From Zooshikella sp050749885 (GTDB lineage: Bacteria > Pseudomonadota > Gammaproteobacteria > Pseudomonadales > Zooshikellaceae): DNA of 64,000 nt. The stretch covers positions 620,001-684,000 of the forward strand of contig NZ_JBOIUB010000001.1 of NCBI RefSeq assembly GCF_050749885.1, written 5' to 3'. The notes under the pieces were generated by a model. That model was not told the origin of the DNA. It ran no database searches and saw only the letters and a list, made by a program, of their open reading frames with translations. This document shows, in pieces, positions 18,875 to 27,922 of this stretch; position 1 is the first letter of the stretch, and every line of letters begins with the position of its first letter. The translations under genes and the position numbers were made by a program.

Positions 18875-20230
18875 TCAGCCAAAAAAATAGGAGGCTAACC
18901 CAAGAAATGCTACAAAACCTACAACATCTGTCACGGTTGTTAAGACGACACTTCCTGCTAACGCTGGATCTATGCGCATCGCTTTAAGCAGTAAGGGGAG
19001 GCCAGCCCCAGCAATGGCTGCAACCAGCATATTTGCGACCATTGCTAGCGCAATAACAGTAGAAATTATAGGGTCTTTAAACCAAAGCATGGCTGCTATA
19101 GAGACGACAATAGCCCATAAACAGCCATTTAAGAAGCCAACAATACATTCCCTTGAGATTAACCAGCGAACGTTTGACTGGCCTATTTGACCAAGGGCCA
19201 TCGCTCTAATGACTAGTGTTAGAGTCTGGCTCCCTGCAATGCCTCCCATACTTGCGACAATAGGCATGAGTACGGCAAGTGCTACGACTTTGTCAATCGT
19301 ATCCTGAAACATGCCAATAACACCTGAGGCTATAAAAGCAGTCAATAAGTTAATGCCTAACCAGATTGCCCGGCTGCGAGCCGTTTTTAAAACGGGAGCA
19401 AAAGTATCAGCATCTTCATCCAAGCCTGCCATGCTCATCAACGAGTGATCACCTTCTTCACGAATGACATCAACAACGTCATCCACTGTGATACGACCGA
19501 CCAGCTTGCCTTCGTCATCTACGACAGGTGCAGAGACCAAATCTTGACGCTCAAATAGCTGAGCTACTTTATTGGCTGGCATACTGGCAGGTATAGCTTG
19601 AATATCTGTCTGCATCACTTCGCGTACACTGATAGAAGGATGCGTAGTGAGCATTTTACTGATAGGCAATACGCCTATGAATTCATCGCGACGGTTAACG
19701 ACTAATAAGGCATCCGTCATTTCTGGTAACTCTGGGTGACGGCGTAAATAACGAAATACAACATCCAGTGTATTGCTGGGACGGACAGTAATCATGTCCG
19801 TGTTCATCAAGCCGCCAGCAGTATCTTCTGGGTAGGATAATACTTGTTCTACACGATGACGGTCTTGGGCATCCATGGATGCCAACACTTGTCGGGTAAT
19901 TGTGTCTGGCAGCAATTGCAGCATATCTGCCAGGTCATCGGTATCGATATTTTCGGTAAGGGCTGCAACTTCATCCACATTCATCTGTTCCAGATAAAAC
20001 TGGCGCAGATCATCTCCAAGTTCTTGTAGTACTTCAGCAGCAAGTTCTTTTTCTAAGAGCTGCCAAATCAGGGTTCTTATTTTTGGCGGAGAAGATTCAA
20101 GTAAATGGGCAATATCAGCTGAGGACAGGCTATTTAGCATCATCGATACTTGAGGCGATACTCCTTGCTCCAGTGCCTCATTTAAGGCCTGAATTTGGGT
20201 ATCGGAAATGCTGCTTTGTTGTTGAGCCAT
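18875..20230 (-). CDS. mgtE: Magnesium transporter MgtE
   Basis: 451 residues. An N-terminal superhelical MgtE-N domain (about 30-130) with acidic patches, two CBS domains (about 130-255; TAGGLMNTDMITVRP, ISVREVMQTD) and five C-terminal membrane helices with the PIVASMGGIAGSQTLTLVIRA signature. MgtE is a Mg2+-gated channel-like transporter. It follows ptsO on the same strand after about 220 bases, so it may have its own promoter. Confidence 0.96.
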   Translation of the reverse strand: MAQQQSSISDTQIQALNEALEQGVSPQVSMMLNSLSSADIAHLLESSPPKIRTLIWQLLEKELAAEVLQELGDDLRQFYLEQMNVDEVAALTENIDTDDLADMLQLLPDTITRQVLASMDAQDRHRVEQVLSYPEDTAGGLMNTDMITVRPSNTLDVVFRYLRRHPELPEMTDALLVVNRRDEFIGVLPISKMLTTHPSISVREVMQTDIQAIPASMPANKVAQLFERQDLVSAPVVDDEGKLVGRITVDDVVDVIREEGDHSLMSMAGLDEDADTFAPVLKTARSRAIWLGINLLTAFIASGVIGMFQDTIDKVVALAVLMPIVASMGGIAGSQTLTLVIRAMALGQIGQSNVRWLISRECIVGFLNGCLWAIVVSIAAMLWFKDPIISTVIALAMVANMLVAAIAGAGLPLLLKAMRIDPALAGSVVLTTVTDVVGFVAFLGLASYFFG

Positions 20231-20452
20231 AACCCCCCCTGTTGGGCAGTGCAGAAGTTACAGAAAGCACTAGAGCGCAAATTTTAACGAAAATTTGCTA
20301 TAGACCATAGTATCTTCTTGATTTCTTTTGCTAAATCAGAAAATGTACAGGCTGGAATAAGTGCAGTAGAACGAGCTGTGGATTGTTTTTGGGTTTGTTG
20401 GTATTTGCTTGAAAGTGGCGGGATATTAAAAATATTTATGACCCGATAAATT

Positions 20453-20722
20453 CTACTCTCCTTCCTCAAAGTAGTTATCAACCAATGCCTTAAGTGCAAC
20501 AAATGCCTGCTCTTCATCTCTGCCTTCAATAAGCACATCGAGGGTTGTACCTTGGCTGGCAGCTAACATCATGACTGACATAATACTTTTGCCATCTACC
20601 ATTTTACCTGCTTTGCCGACACGAATCGTGCTACCAAAGGCTGCAGCCGTTGTTACAAACTTTGCTGCAGCACGAGCATGAAGCCCTAGCTTATTAATGA
20701 TGATGAGCTGTTCTTCTATCAT
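20453..20722 (-). CDS. ptsO: Nitrogen-related phosphocarrier NPr (HPr family)
   Basis: 89 residues. The HPr phosphorylation site is GLHARAAAKFV with His16, and the second motif GKSIMSVMMLAA is present, though the serine-46 region is of the Ntr type. NPr passes phosphate from EI-Ntr to IIA-Ntr (ptsN, about 1 kb upstream). It starts 20 bases after the rapZ stop, in the conserved rpoN-hpf-ptsN-rapZ-ptsO order. Confidence 0.95.
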   Translation of the reverse strand: MIEEQLIIINKLGLHARAAAKFVTTAAAFGSTIRVGKAGKMVDGKSIMSVMMLAASQGTTLDVLIEGRDEEQAFVALKALVDNYFEEGE

Positions 20723-20742
20723 GGTGACGGCTGAAGTCTTAA

Positions 20743-21591
20743 CTAAGGAAGTTCACGATGTCTAACTTGAACATTACGGTACTTAGCTTGGAAGGAAGAT
20801 GCAAGCCGTTCTGCTAAATAGACTGAACGATGATGACCTCCTGTACACCCTATAGCAACAGTTAGGTAACTCCGGTTGCAGGCTTCAAAACTAGGTAACC
20901 ATTTTTCAACAAATTTATAAATATCTTCAAACATCACTTCAACTTGAGGTTCTGCCATTAAAAACTCTTTAATGGGTTGATCTTTACCTGTGTACTGTCG
21001 TAAATGATTAACCCAATAGGGGTTAGGTAAACATCGAACATCAAAAATATAGTCTGCATCATTAGGTGCACCCTTTTTAAAGCCAAATGACTCAAATAAT
21101 AATGCAATACTTTTGTCTTGTTTGCAGGCTACTCGTTTATTAAATATATCGCGTAAATCATGCAGCGTAAGTCCAGTTGTATCCATGGTGAGATCAGCCA
21201 GGTTTGAGATTGGCTCCAAAACCTGTTGCTCAGCTTTAAGGGCTTCAGCTAAAGAACAATTATGGTTGCTTAATGGGTGTTTTCGTCGAGTTTCACTAAA
21301 GCGTTTTAAAAGTTCTTCGTCATCAGCATCAAGATAAATAACCTCAGCATCAACTTGTTGTTGTTTTATCCGGTTAATAATTTCCGGAAAGCGAGATAGC
21401 TCTTGTCGTATATTTCGGGCGTCAATACTGACAGCTACACGGTCTAAATAAGCTTTTTGCAGCTCTTTCGCTAAATCAGGAAGTAAAACTAAGGGTAAAT
21501 TATCGATACAGAAAAAACCTTGGTCTTCAAGCACATGTAGCCCTGTACTTTTACCTGAACCTGATCGACCACTAATGATAACAAGTTTCAT
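20743..21591 (-). CDS. rapZ: RNase adapter protein RapZ
   Basis: 282 residues. N-terminal Walker A GRSGSGKST (residues 8-16) and Walker B-like region; the C-terminal domain carries DVRCLPNPYW and CTGGHHRSVYLAE, the RNA-binding and kinase-like core. In E. coli RapZ guides RNase E to the GlmZ small RNA and senses glucosamine-6-phosphate. GlmY/GlmZ RNAs were not seen in this window. Confidence 0.96.
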   Translation of the reverse strand: MKLVIISGRSGSGKSTGLHVLEDQGFFCIDNLPLVLLPDLAKELQKAYLDRVAVSIDARNIRQELSRFPEIINRIKQQQVDAEVIYLDADDEELLKRFSETRRKHPLSNHNCSLAEALKAEQQVLEPISNLADLTMDTTGLTLHDLRDIFNKRVACKQDKSIALLFESFGFKKGAPNDADYIFDVRCLPNPYWVNHLRQYTGKDQPIKEFLMAEPQVEVMFEDIYKFVEKWLPSFEACNRSYLTVAIGCTGGHHRSVYLAERLASSFQAKYRNVQVRHRELP

Positions 21592-21673
21592 ACGACTTTT
21601 ATGTGTACCATGGTTGTGAGTTGGCTTTTATTATGCGCGCCATATTATTATTACACTGCATGTATAGTGTACA

Positions 21674-21726
21674 CCAAAATGACGGCTTCTTGTTGTAGCC
21701 AAGCTACAGTGAAGTCCGTCATTTGG
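21674..21726. repeat. 53-bp nested inverted repeat between ptsN and rapZ
   Basis: Outer arms CCAAAATGACGG (21674-21685) and TCCGTCATTTGG (21715-21726) pair with one or two bulges and continue as CTTC/GAAG. The centre holds a perfect hairpin TGTAGC (21694-21699) and GCTACA (21703-21708). No T-tract follows on either strand, so it looks more like an intergenic palindromic repeat or an mRNA-processing structure than a terminator. Confidence 0.6.
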
Positions 21727-21773
21727 AGTAAAAATAAATGAAGCGTTAAAGCAAGATGGTTGTGTGTGACCTG

Positions 21774-22232
21774 TTAATTAGGAAGAGGGGCAATAGCAAG
21801 CTCATAAAGTTCATGATTGCTTTGAGCATTACGCAGCCTATTTCTGAAACTGGCATTTTCAAACCGTTCAGCAACAAGTTGCAATATTGCTAAATGCTCA
21901 GAAGTAGCTTCTTCTGGAACTATAAGTGCAAAAATTAAATCAACTGGGTGATTATCCATTGCGTCAAACTCGATGGGTTCACGAAGCTTTAGTAAAGCCG
22001 CCATGGGTTTTTCACAGTTGGTTAATCTGCAGTGGGGAAGTGCAATGCCATTGCCGAATCCAGTACTTCCCAGTCGTTCTCTGGTAATAAGACTATCAAA
22101 AAGTTCGCTAGCACCTATGCCTGGCCGGTAACCGGCCAGGATATCTGCAATTTGCTCTAACGTTCTTTTTTTACTGCCACCCTCGACATCACAAGCGGTG
22201 CACTCCGGGGCAAGAATCTGTTCGAGTTTCAT
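21774..22232 (-). CDS. ptsN: PTS IIA-Ntr regulatory protein
   Basis: 152 residues from MKLEQILAPECTACDVEGG. The longer frame to 22295 overlaps hpf and lacks family similarity. The phosphorylatable histidine is in IALPHCRLTNC. IIA-Ntr is the end of the nitrogen PTS chain and regulates potassium transport, nitrogen metabolism and envelope stress. It lies between hpf and rapZ. Confidence 0.95.
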   Translation of the reverse strand: MKLEQILAPECTACDVEGGSKKRTLEQIADILAGYRPGIGASELFDSLITRERLGSTGFGNGIALPHCRLTNCEKPMAALLKLREPIEFDAMDNHPVDLIFALIVPEEATSEHLAILQLVAERFENASFRNRLRNAQSNHELYELAIAPLPN

Positions 22233-22263
22233 TGCGTTTTTACAATCTCCAGCAATGGCCGGT

Positions 22264-22572
22264 TTAACGGGCTCCTGCGCCCTGTAAACGGTCAAGGTTT
22301 TTCTCTTTGTGTTTTAGAAGTTGACGATCTAACTTATCGACAAGCATGTCAATCGCTGCATACATGTCTTCAGATTCCGCTTCCGCGCGAATATCTGCAC
22401 CTCTTATATGTAAAGTGGTCTCAGCTTTTTGTCGAAGTTTTTCAACACTTAAAGTAACTTGCACATTGGTAATGCTATCAAAGTGCCGCTCCAACCGCTC
22501 AAACTTGCTGATAACATATTGGCGCAGCGGATCGGTAATATCAACGTGGTGACCACTAATATTTATTTGCAT
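22264..22572 (-). CDS. hpf: Ribosome hibernation promoting factor (short form)
   Basis: 102 residues. The beta-alpha-beta fold appears as INISGHHVDITDPLRQYVISKFERLERHFDSI with a basic C-terminal helix (DRQLLKHKEKNLDR). The short HPF binds the 30S decoding region in stationary phase and promotes 100S dimers with RMF. The long-form C-terminal dimerisation domain is absent, as expected for gammaproteobacteria. Confidence 0.95.
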   Translation of the reverse strand: MQINISGHHVDITDPLRQYVISKFERLERHFDSITNVQVTLSVEKLRQKAETTLHIRGADIRAEAESEDMYAAIDMLVDKLDRQLLKHKEKNLDRLQGAGAR

Positions 22573-22699
22573 GCATCGATCTCCTAAGTGATCCGATTTA
22601 CAGTCTATCAGTAGAAACTGTGTACTACTACTGACTCCACAACATCCCTAATCAATTGAGTAGGGGTAATAGGGTTGTTTGTCACCCTATAACGCTTTC

Positions 22700-24253
22700 T
22701 TACACCAACCGTTTTCGCTCGTTAGAAGGCGGAATAGAAAGTGACTCTCGGTACTTAGCGATAGTTCGTCTTGCCACTTTTATTCCTTGTTCTTCTAGAA
22801 GCTTGGCTATTTTACTATCAGATAAAGGTTTTCGCGCATTTTCCGCCGCGATCAATTTTTTTATGATGGCTCGGATTGCTGTTGATGAGCATTCTCCACC
22901 CGATGAGGTACTGACATGACTGGAGAAAAAATACTTCAGTTCAAATATACCACGAGGGGTGTGCATATATTTTTGAGTTGTTACTCTTGATATTGTTGAC
23001 TCATGCATGCCAACGGCTTCTGCAATATCATGGAGCACTAAAGGTTTCATGGCTTCTTCTCCGTACTCTAAAAAGCCCTTTTGGTGCTCAACAATACAGC
23101 TAGCAACTCGCATTAATGTTTCATTACGGCTCTGCAAACTTTTTATAAACCAGCGTGCTTCCTGGAGATGATTTTTAATATAGGTATTGTCAGAACTGCT
23201 GTCTGCACGTTTGACTAAAGATGCATAGCTTGCATTGATGCGAAGACGGGGGGTGGCATCGGTATTAAGTTCTACACTCCAGCGATCATTTCTTTTTTGA
23301 ACAATGACATCTGGAACGATATATTCAGAGTTCTCATCTTGAATAACAGAGCCAGGCCGTGGATTTAAACTTTGTATCAACAGGATGGCTTGTTTCAACT
23401 GCTCTTCTTTCAACTTTGCTTTTCGCATAAGTTGATTGTAGTCGTGATTGCCTAATAAATGGAGATACTTTTGAGTGATTAGCTTCGCTTCTTCCACAAA
23501 AGGCGTATTTGCACTGAGTTGTGTCAACTGAGTTAAAAGGCACTCTTTTAAATCGCGAGCGGCAACGCCAACAGGGTCAAATTGTTTTAGTAAGCGGTGA
23601 ACGGCAACGACTTCATCAAGCTCTATCTCAAGTTCTGGGTCAAAGCTTTCCAGAATGTCTTCCAGGGTACAGGTTAAATAGCCGCTTTCATCAACTGCAT
23701 CAATAATTGCAATGGCAATCAGGCGGTCATTATCGCTGAGTGGGGTAAGGTTAAGCTGCCAGTGTAAGTGTGTCTGTATTGTTTCTGCAGTGCTGTTTCT
23801 AGCGGTATAGTCAAAATCTTCATCGGTGTTAGAAGATGAGCTTCCAGTCGTTGGCAGTATTGGGTCATAGACGTCATCCCAGGCGGTATCAACCGATAGC
23901 TCCGATGGAATTTGCTCCGCCCACTGATCCTCATAAAGAGATTCACCATCACTCTCTTGTTCTTGAGAAGTAGTGCTAGACGTAGCATCAATATTGCTGC
24001 CATCACCATTGGAACTTGAGGGAGCTTCTTGGTTGAACTCAGCGTGTTGTTCATCAGAGGAGTCAGCTGACTCATTATTCATATTTGAGTCTGAAGCGTC
24101 TTCAATAAGTTCAAGTAATGGGTTGGAGTCTAAGGCTTGCTGAATTTCTTGTTGCAAGTCAAGCGTAGACAACTGAAGTAGTTTAATGGCCTGTTGCAGC
24201 TGAGGCGTCATTGTCAGCTGTTGGCCCATTTTTAAAACTAAGGATGGCTTCAT
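22700..24253 (-). CDS. rpoN: RNA polymerase sigma-54 factor
   Basis: 517 residues. N-terminal activator-interacting region LTMTPQLQQAIKLLQLSTLDLQQEI, an acidic low-complexity region II (about residues 52-150), the core-binding domain, the HTH region and the C-terminal RpoN box VARRTIAKYRE. Sigma-54 reads -24/-12 promoters (GG-GC spacing) under enhancer-binding activators. It follows lptB after about 190 bases and precedes hpf. Confidence 0.97.
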   Translation of the reverse strand: MKPSLVLKMGQQLTMTPQLQQAIKLLQLSTLDLQQEIQQALDSNPLLELIEDASDSNMNNESADSSDEQHAEFNQEAPSSSNGDGSNIDATSSTTSQEQESDGESLYEDQWAEQIPSELSVDTAWDDVYDPILPTTGSSSSNTDEDFDYTARNSTAETIQTHLHWQLNLTPLSDNDRLIAIAIIDAVDESGYLTCTLEDILESFDPELEIELDEVVAVHRLLKQFDPVGVAARDLKECLLTQLTQLSANTPFVEEAKLITQKYLHLLGNHDYNQLMRKAKLKEEQLKQAILLIQSLNPRPGSVIQDENSEYIVPDVIVQKRNDRWSVELNTDATPRLRINASYASLVKRADSSSDNTYIKNHLQEARWFIKSLQSRNETLMRVASCIVEHQKGFLEYGEEAMKPLVLHDIAEAVGMHESTISRVTTQKYMHTPRGIFELKYFFSSHVSTSSGGECSSTAIRAIIKKLIAAENARKPLSDSKIAKLLEEQGIKVARRTIAKYRESLSIPPSNERKRLV

Positions 24254-24443
24254 AATTAGTTGGTTTACCTACACTGCAACAAAGCAAATGCTGAAATTTA
24301 TCTATTAATATGCCACTAAACAGTACCTGTCATTGTGGTGAATGAATGCTGCCACATTAGTAATTCAGTCAACAGTGAAAGAGAATAATGAGTGGCCGCA
24401 TCTCATACATTAACACATTATATGCGCGACCAGGCTACTTGTC

Positions 24444-25169
24444 TTAGATTTTGAATTGGTGTCCAAGATAAACATCCTTGACTTTTTGGTTGGCCATTAC
24501 ATCACTCGCAGAACCTTGAGCGATTATCTGTCCTTCACTTACTATGTAGGCTAACTCGCAAATATCAAGTGTTTCTCGAACATTGTGATCGGTAATCAGT
24601 ACACCAATGCCTCTTTCTTTTAAATGAGTTACTATCATTTTTATATCATTTACAGATATGGGGTCAACCCCAGCAAAAGGTTCATCTAATAGGATAAATG
24701 AAGGTTCTGTTGCCAGTGCACGAGCAATTTCAACCCGTCTGCGTTCTCCTCCAGATAAGCTCATGCCCAAACTATTTCTGAGGTGGGTTACATTGAACTC
24801 TTCAAGTAATTGGTTAAGTTTTTCTTCTCGCTGTTGACGATTTAAATCCTTACGGGTTTCTAAAATCCCCATAATATTTTCACTGACAGACAGTTTACGA
24901 AAAATAGACGCTTCTTGTGGTAAGTAACCAATTCCTGCACGTGCTCTACCATGCATTGGTAGATGTGTAATATCCTGTTCATCTATTTGTACTTGGCCAT
25001 GATCAGACCTAACCAAGCCAACGATCATATAAAATGTAGTTGTTTTCCCTGCACCATTAGGACCAAGCAAACCAACGATTTGACCACTTTCAATATGAAG
25101 TGAGACTTCTTTTACAACTTGACGGCCTTTATAGCTTTTTGCCAGATTTTGGGCTTGTAGGACAGGCAT
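24444..25169 (-). CDS. lptB: LPS export ABC transporter ATPase LptB
   Basis: 241 residues. Walker A GPNGAGKTT, Q-loop in YLPQEASIF, signature LSGGERRR, Walker B FILLDEPFAGVD and the switch histidine in ITDHNV. It powers LptFG to extract LPS from the inner membrane. It starts 4 bases after the lptA stop, so the pair is translationally coupled. Confidence 0.97.
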   Translation of the reverse strand: MPVLQAQNLAKSYKGRQVVKEVSLHIESGQIVGLLGPNGAGKTTTFYMIVGLVRSDHGQVQIDEQDITHLPMHGRARAGIGYLPQEASIFRKLSVSENIMGILETRKDLNRQQREEKLNQLLEEFNVTHLRNSLGMSLSGGERRRVEIARALATEPSFILLDEPFAGVDPISVNDIKMIVTHLKERGIGVLITDHNVRETLDICELAYIVSEGQIIAQGSASDVMANQKVKDVYLGHQFKI

Positions 25170-25173
25170 AGAG

Positions 25174-25692
25174 TTACTTCGTCTTAGTGGGTTGCAGAAT
25201 CATCTCAACACGTTGCTTGCCGCCAGCTTTTGATGAGTCGCCTTTAGCATTCACCGTTTGGGTTTTCATGTTATAGTCAATGCGCTTGCCTGTGAACTTG
25301 TTGCCTTCCTGAAATAGTTTGGCGTTAACAATAATTTCAACTCTTTCTTGAGGAATCATATAGTTGATTTGTTTACCATAGGCGCGAATCAACTCCTTGT
25401 TGGGCTCAGGCTTTTCTTCATAGTGTGCAGGGCTACCAAGAGCAACTACTTTGTTGATATCTCCCTGCTTGTCAGTGTAAATCGTGACTTTATGGCCAGT
25501 AATTTTTATGGTGCCTTGGGTGATGACAACATTCCCCGTCAGTATGCGTACACCATCTTTTTCGGCATTAGCACTGTCAGACTTTGCGTGGATTGGCTTT
25601 TCTCTATCAGCAGGTAAAGCCCAGGCACTTTGCTGGCCCAGTAGGTTAACAAGTAGTATTCCTATTGCTAAAAGGTTAATCCTGCACTTCAT
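25174..25692 (-). CDS. lptA: LPS transport periplasmic protein LptA
   Basis: About 172 residues from MKCRINLLAIGILLVNLLG. The frame opens further upstream at 25734, but only the inner ATG gives a clean signal peptide, cleaved near AWA-LPADR. The OstA beta-jellyroll is visible (KDGVRILTGNVVITQGTIKITG). LptA oligomers bridge LptC and LptD across the periplasm. The start overlaps the end of lptC by about 17 bases. Confidence 0.94.
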   Translation of the reverse strand: MKCRINLLAIGILLVNLLGQQSAWALPADREKPIHAKSDSANAEKDGVRILTGNVVITQGTIKITGHKVTIYTDKQGDINKVVALGSPAHYEEKPEPNKELIRAYGKQINYMIPQERVEIIVNAKLFQEGNKFTGKRIDYNMKTQTVNAKGDSSKAGGKQRVEMILQPTKTK

Positions 25693-26257
25693 ATGTTCCC
25701 CTAACATTGGATAGCAACTCCACACGCTCCTCATCTAAATAGGCATTCATGCCGACCGCGTTGACAACTGAGTTGACAGTTTTAATGGTTACTGGACGTT
25801 TGGTTTTAGCCTGATTTTGATCGGCATAAACAGTAAGAAACTCTGTTGTTATAATCATGCCAGGATTTCCAGTCGTTTTCTGTTCTCTAACTACGACATT
25901 ATCCCAGAGTTCCATCACATCTCCACCAGGAAGTATCCTGCCCTGTCGTGATGTGGTATGCCAATCGCTACTTTGTTTCCGCGTAATCAAAATATCAGGC
26001 TGATCAATTAACGAAATATCATTGTGGGGAAAATGGCTTACTTTCTCTGCGACAACAATGTAGTCTCGCTCACCTTGAGTTGTATATTGGGTGATTACGG
26101 GTGACTCCATAAAAAAGTCTGGAGAAATAGCGGCATCTTCTTTTTTATCACTTGTGGGGGCGGTTAAGTTAAATGCATCAGGCTGATTCAGAAAAGTAAA
26201 TAAGCCATACCCCAGTATCAACAGTAATATCAGCGTAGTAATACGTTTAAAGCCCAT
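25676..26257 (-). CDS. lptC: LPS export protein LptC
   Basis: 193 residues. One N-terminal membrane helix (TLILLLILGYGLFTFL) and a periplasmic OstA-like beta-jellyroll. LptC receives LPS from LptBFG and hands it to LptA. It lies between kdsC (48 bases upstream) and lptA (overlapping). Confidence 0.94.
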   Translation of the reverse strand: MGFKRITTLILLLILGYGLFTFLNQPDAFNLTAPTSDKKEDAAISPDFFMESPVITQYTTQGERDYIVVAEKVSHFPHNDISLIDQPDILITRKQSSDWHTTSRQGRILPGGDVMELWDNVVVREQKTTGNPGMIITTEFLTVYADQNQAKTKRPVTIKTVNSVVNAVGMNAYLDEERVELLSNVRGTYEVQD

Positions 26258-26305
26258 ATTGAACTAAGCTCATTCCATTAAGAAGTTAAAGACAGTAATG
26301 TCACG

Positions 26306-26839
26306 TTAACAACATAAGTAAGGAGCTAGTTGGGCATCAAGGGTACCTTGGCTTGCCATAATAAACTCGCATACTTCTCTGGCAGCACCAAGTCCACCAT
26401 TTTGTTGGGTTACACCAGCTGCATATTGTTTTACCGTTGGATTTGCGTTAGCAACAGCCAAGCCTAGGCCAACATGACGGATAGCGGGGAGGTCAGGTAA
26501 GTCATCCCCTAAATAAGCTACCTGTTCTGGTGTGAGATCAAGCTGCTCAAGAATATCTTTTAGAACGACAAGCTTATCTTCACGACCTTGATAAACAATT
26601 TCTACACCAAGTGCAGCCATTCGTTGACTGACAACCTTAGATTTACGGCCAGTGATAATAGCGATTTTGACCCCAGTTTGCTGCAAAAGTTTGAAGCCTA
26701 AACCATCCAGCGTATTGAATGTCTTAAACTCTTGGCCATCTTCTGTAAAGTAAAGGCGACCATCAGTCAGTACTCCATCAACATCACATACCAGCAAACG
26801 AACAGCTGTGGCTTTTGTGGTTAAGTGTTGTAAGCTCAT
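26306..26839 (-). CDS. kdsC: 3-deoxy-D-manno-octulosonate 8-phosphate phosphatase
   Basis: 177 residues of the HAD family. Motif I is DVDGVLTDG, motif II is in IITGRKS, and the metal-binding DDLPDLP is motif IV. It removes phosphate from Kdo-8-P to give Kdo for the LPS core. The ATG overlaps the kdsD stop by four bases (ATGA), indicating coupling. Confidence 0.96.
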   Translation of the reverse strand: MSLQHLTTKATAVRLLVCDVDGVLTDGRLYFTEDGQEFKTFNTLDGLGFKLLQQTGVKIAIITGRKSKVVSQRMAALGVEIVYQGREDKLVVLKDILEQLDLTPEQVAYLGDDLPDLPAIRHVGLGLAVANANPTVKQYAAGVTQQNGGLGAAREVCEFIMASQGTLDAQLAPYLCC

Positions 26840-27810
26840 ACGACACCTGCGCGTAAAAGGTCATGCATATTAAGGGCGCCGATAGCTTTATGGTTATCGT
26901 CTACCACAATCAAGCCATTAATTTTGTGCTTTTCCATAATGTTAAGTGCTTGAGCTGCCAGCATATCGGCTTGGGCAACTTTGCATTGTGTTGTCATGAC
27001 GCTATCAATGGTGGATTGCTGAATATCGATGCCCTGATCGAGTGCTCGACGTAAGTCACCATCAGTAAATACGCCTTGAAGAATACCTTCAGCGTTCACA
27101 ATAGCGGTCATACCCAAGCCTTGTTGGGTCATTTCCAGCAGGGCATCTCTTAGCCGTGTACCTGAACGAACAGTGGGCAAGCGATCATTTTGATGCATAA
27201 TGTCTGCGACTTTTAACAGTAGTCTTCTACCTAGACTGCCGCCTGGGTGGGAAAATGCGAAGTCTTCAGCTGTGAACCCCTTAGCTTCCAATAAGGCTAT
27301 AGCTAACGCATCACCCATGACTAAAGCGACAGTAGTACTTGCTGTTGGTGCTAAATCTAGAGGGCAAGCCTCTCTTTTAATGGAAACATCAAGGTTAACA
27401 TCGGCCGCTTTTGCAAGCGTCGATTGAGGGTTTCCTGTCATACTGATCAAAGAGGTACCCAGTCGCTTTAGCAGAGGGAGAAGGGTAACTATTTCGGCAG
27501 TGTTGCCGGAGTTAGAGAGCGCAATAACAACATCACTGGCAGTGATCATACCCATATCACCATGACTCGCTTCACCAGGATGAACAAAAAAAGCAGGTGT
27601 GCCAGTACTGGCTAGTGTTGCCGCAAATTTATTGCCGACATGCCCTGACTTACCCATACCTACAACAACCACTCGGCCTTTACAGCTAAGAATAAGCTCA
27701 CATGCTGCAACAAAGTCAGCATTTACCGAGCCCGCTAGTTTTTGTAGGGCTTCAATTTCAATTTCAAAGGTGCGTTTGCCTGACGCTATAAGCTGTTCTG
27801 CCTGGGTCAT
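26836..27810 (-). CDS. kdsD: D-arabinose 5-phosphate isomerase
   Basis: 324 residues. N-terminal SIS domain with GMGKSGHVGNKFAATLAS and HPGEASHGDMGM, then two CBS domains (about 205-324). It converts ribulose-5-P to arabinose-5-P, the first step toward Kdo. Together with kdsC, lptC, lptA and lptB it makes an LPS synthesis-export operon. Confidence 0.96.
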   Translation of the reverse strand: MTQAEQLIASGKRTFEIEIEALQKLAGSVNADFVAACELILSCKGRVVVVGMGKSGHVGNKFAATLASTGTPAFFVHPGEASHGDMGMITASDVVIALSNSGNTAEIVTLLPLLKRLGTSLISMTGNPQSTLAKAADVNLDVSIKREACPLDLAPTASTTVALVMGDALAIALLEAKGFTAEDFAFSHPGGSLGRRLLLKVADIMHQNDRLPTVRSGTRLRDALLEMTQQGLGMTAIVNAEGILQGVFTDGDLRRALDQGIDIQQSTIDSVMTTQCKVAQADMLAAQALNIMEKHKINGLIVVDDNHKAIGALNMHDLLRAGVV

Positions 27811-27922
27811 AATCTACCTACTATATAGAGTGAGTCAAAGACACATAACTGGGCTGCTTATCTAACATGGAACGTGGACTGAGTAAAAATCAACAGTATT
27901 AGCTGGCGCGAATTATGACAGA

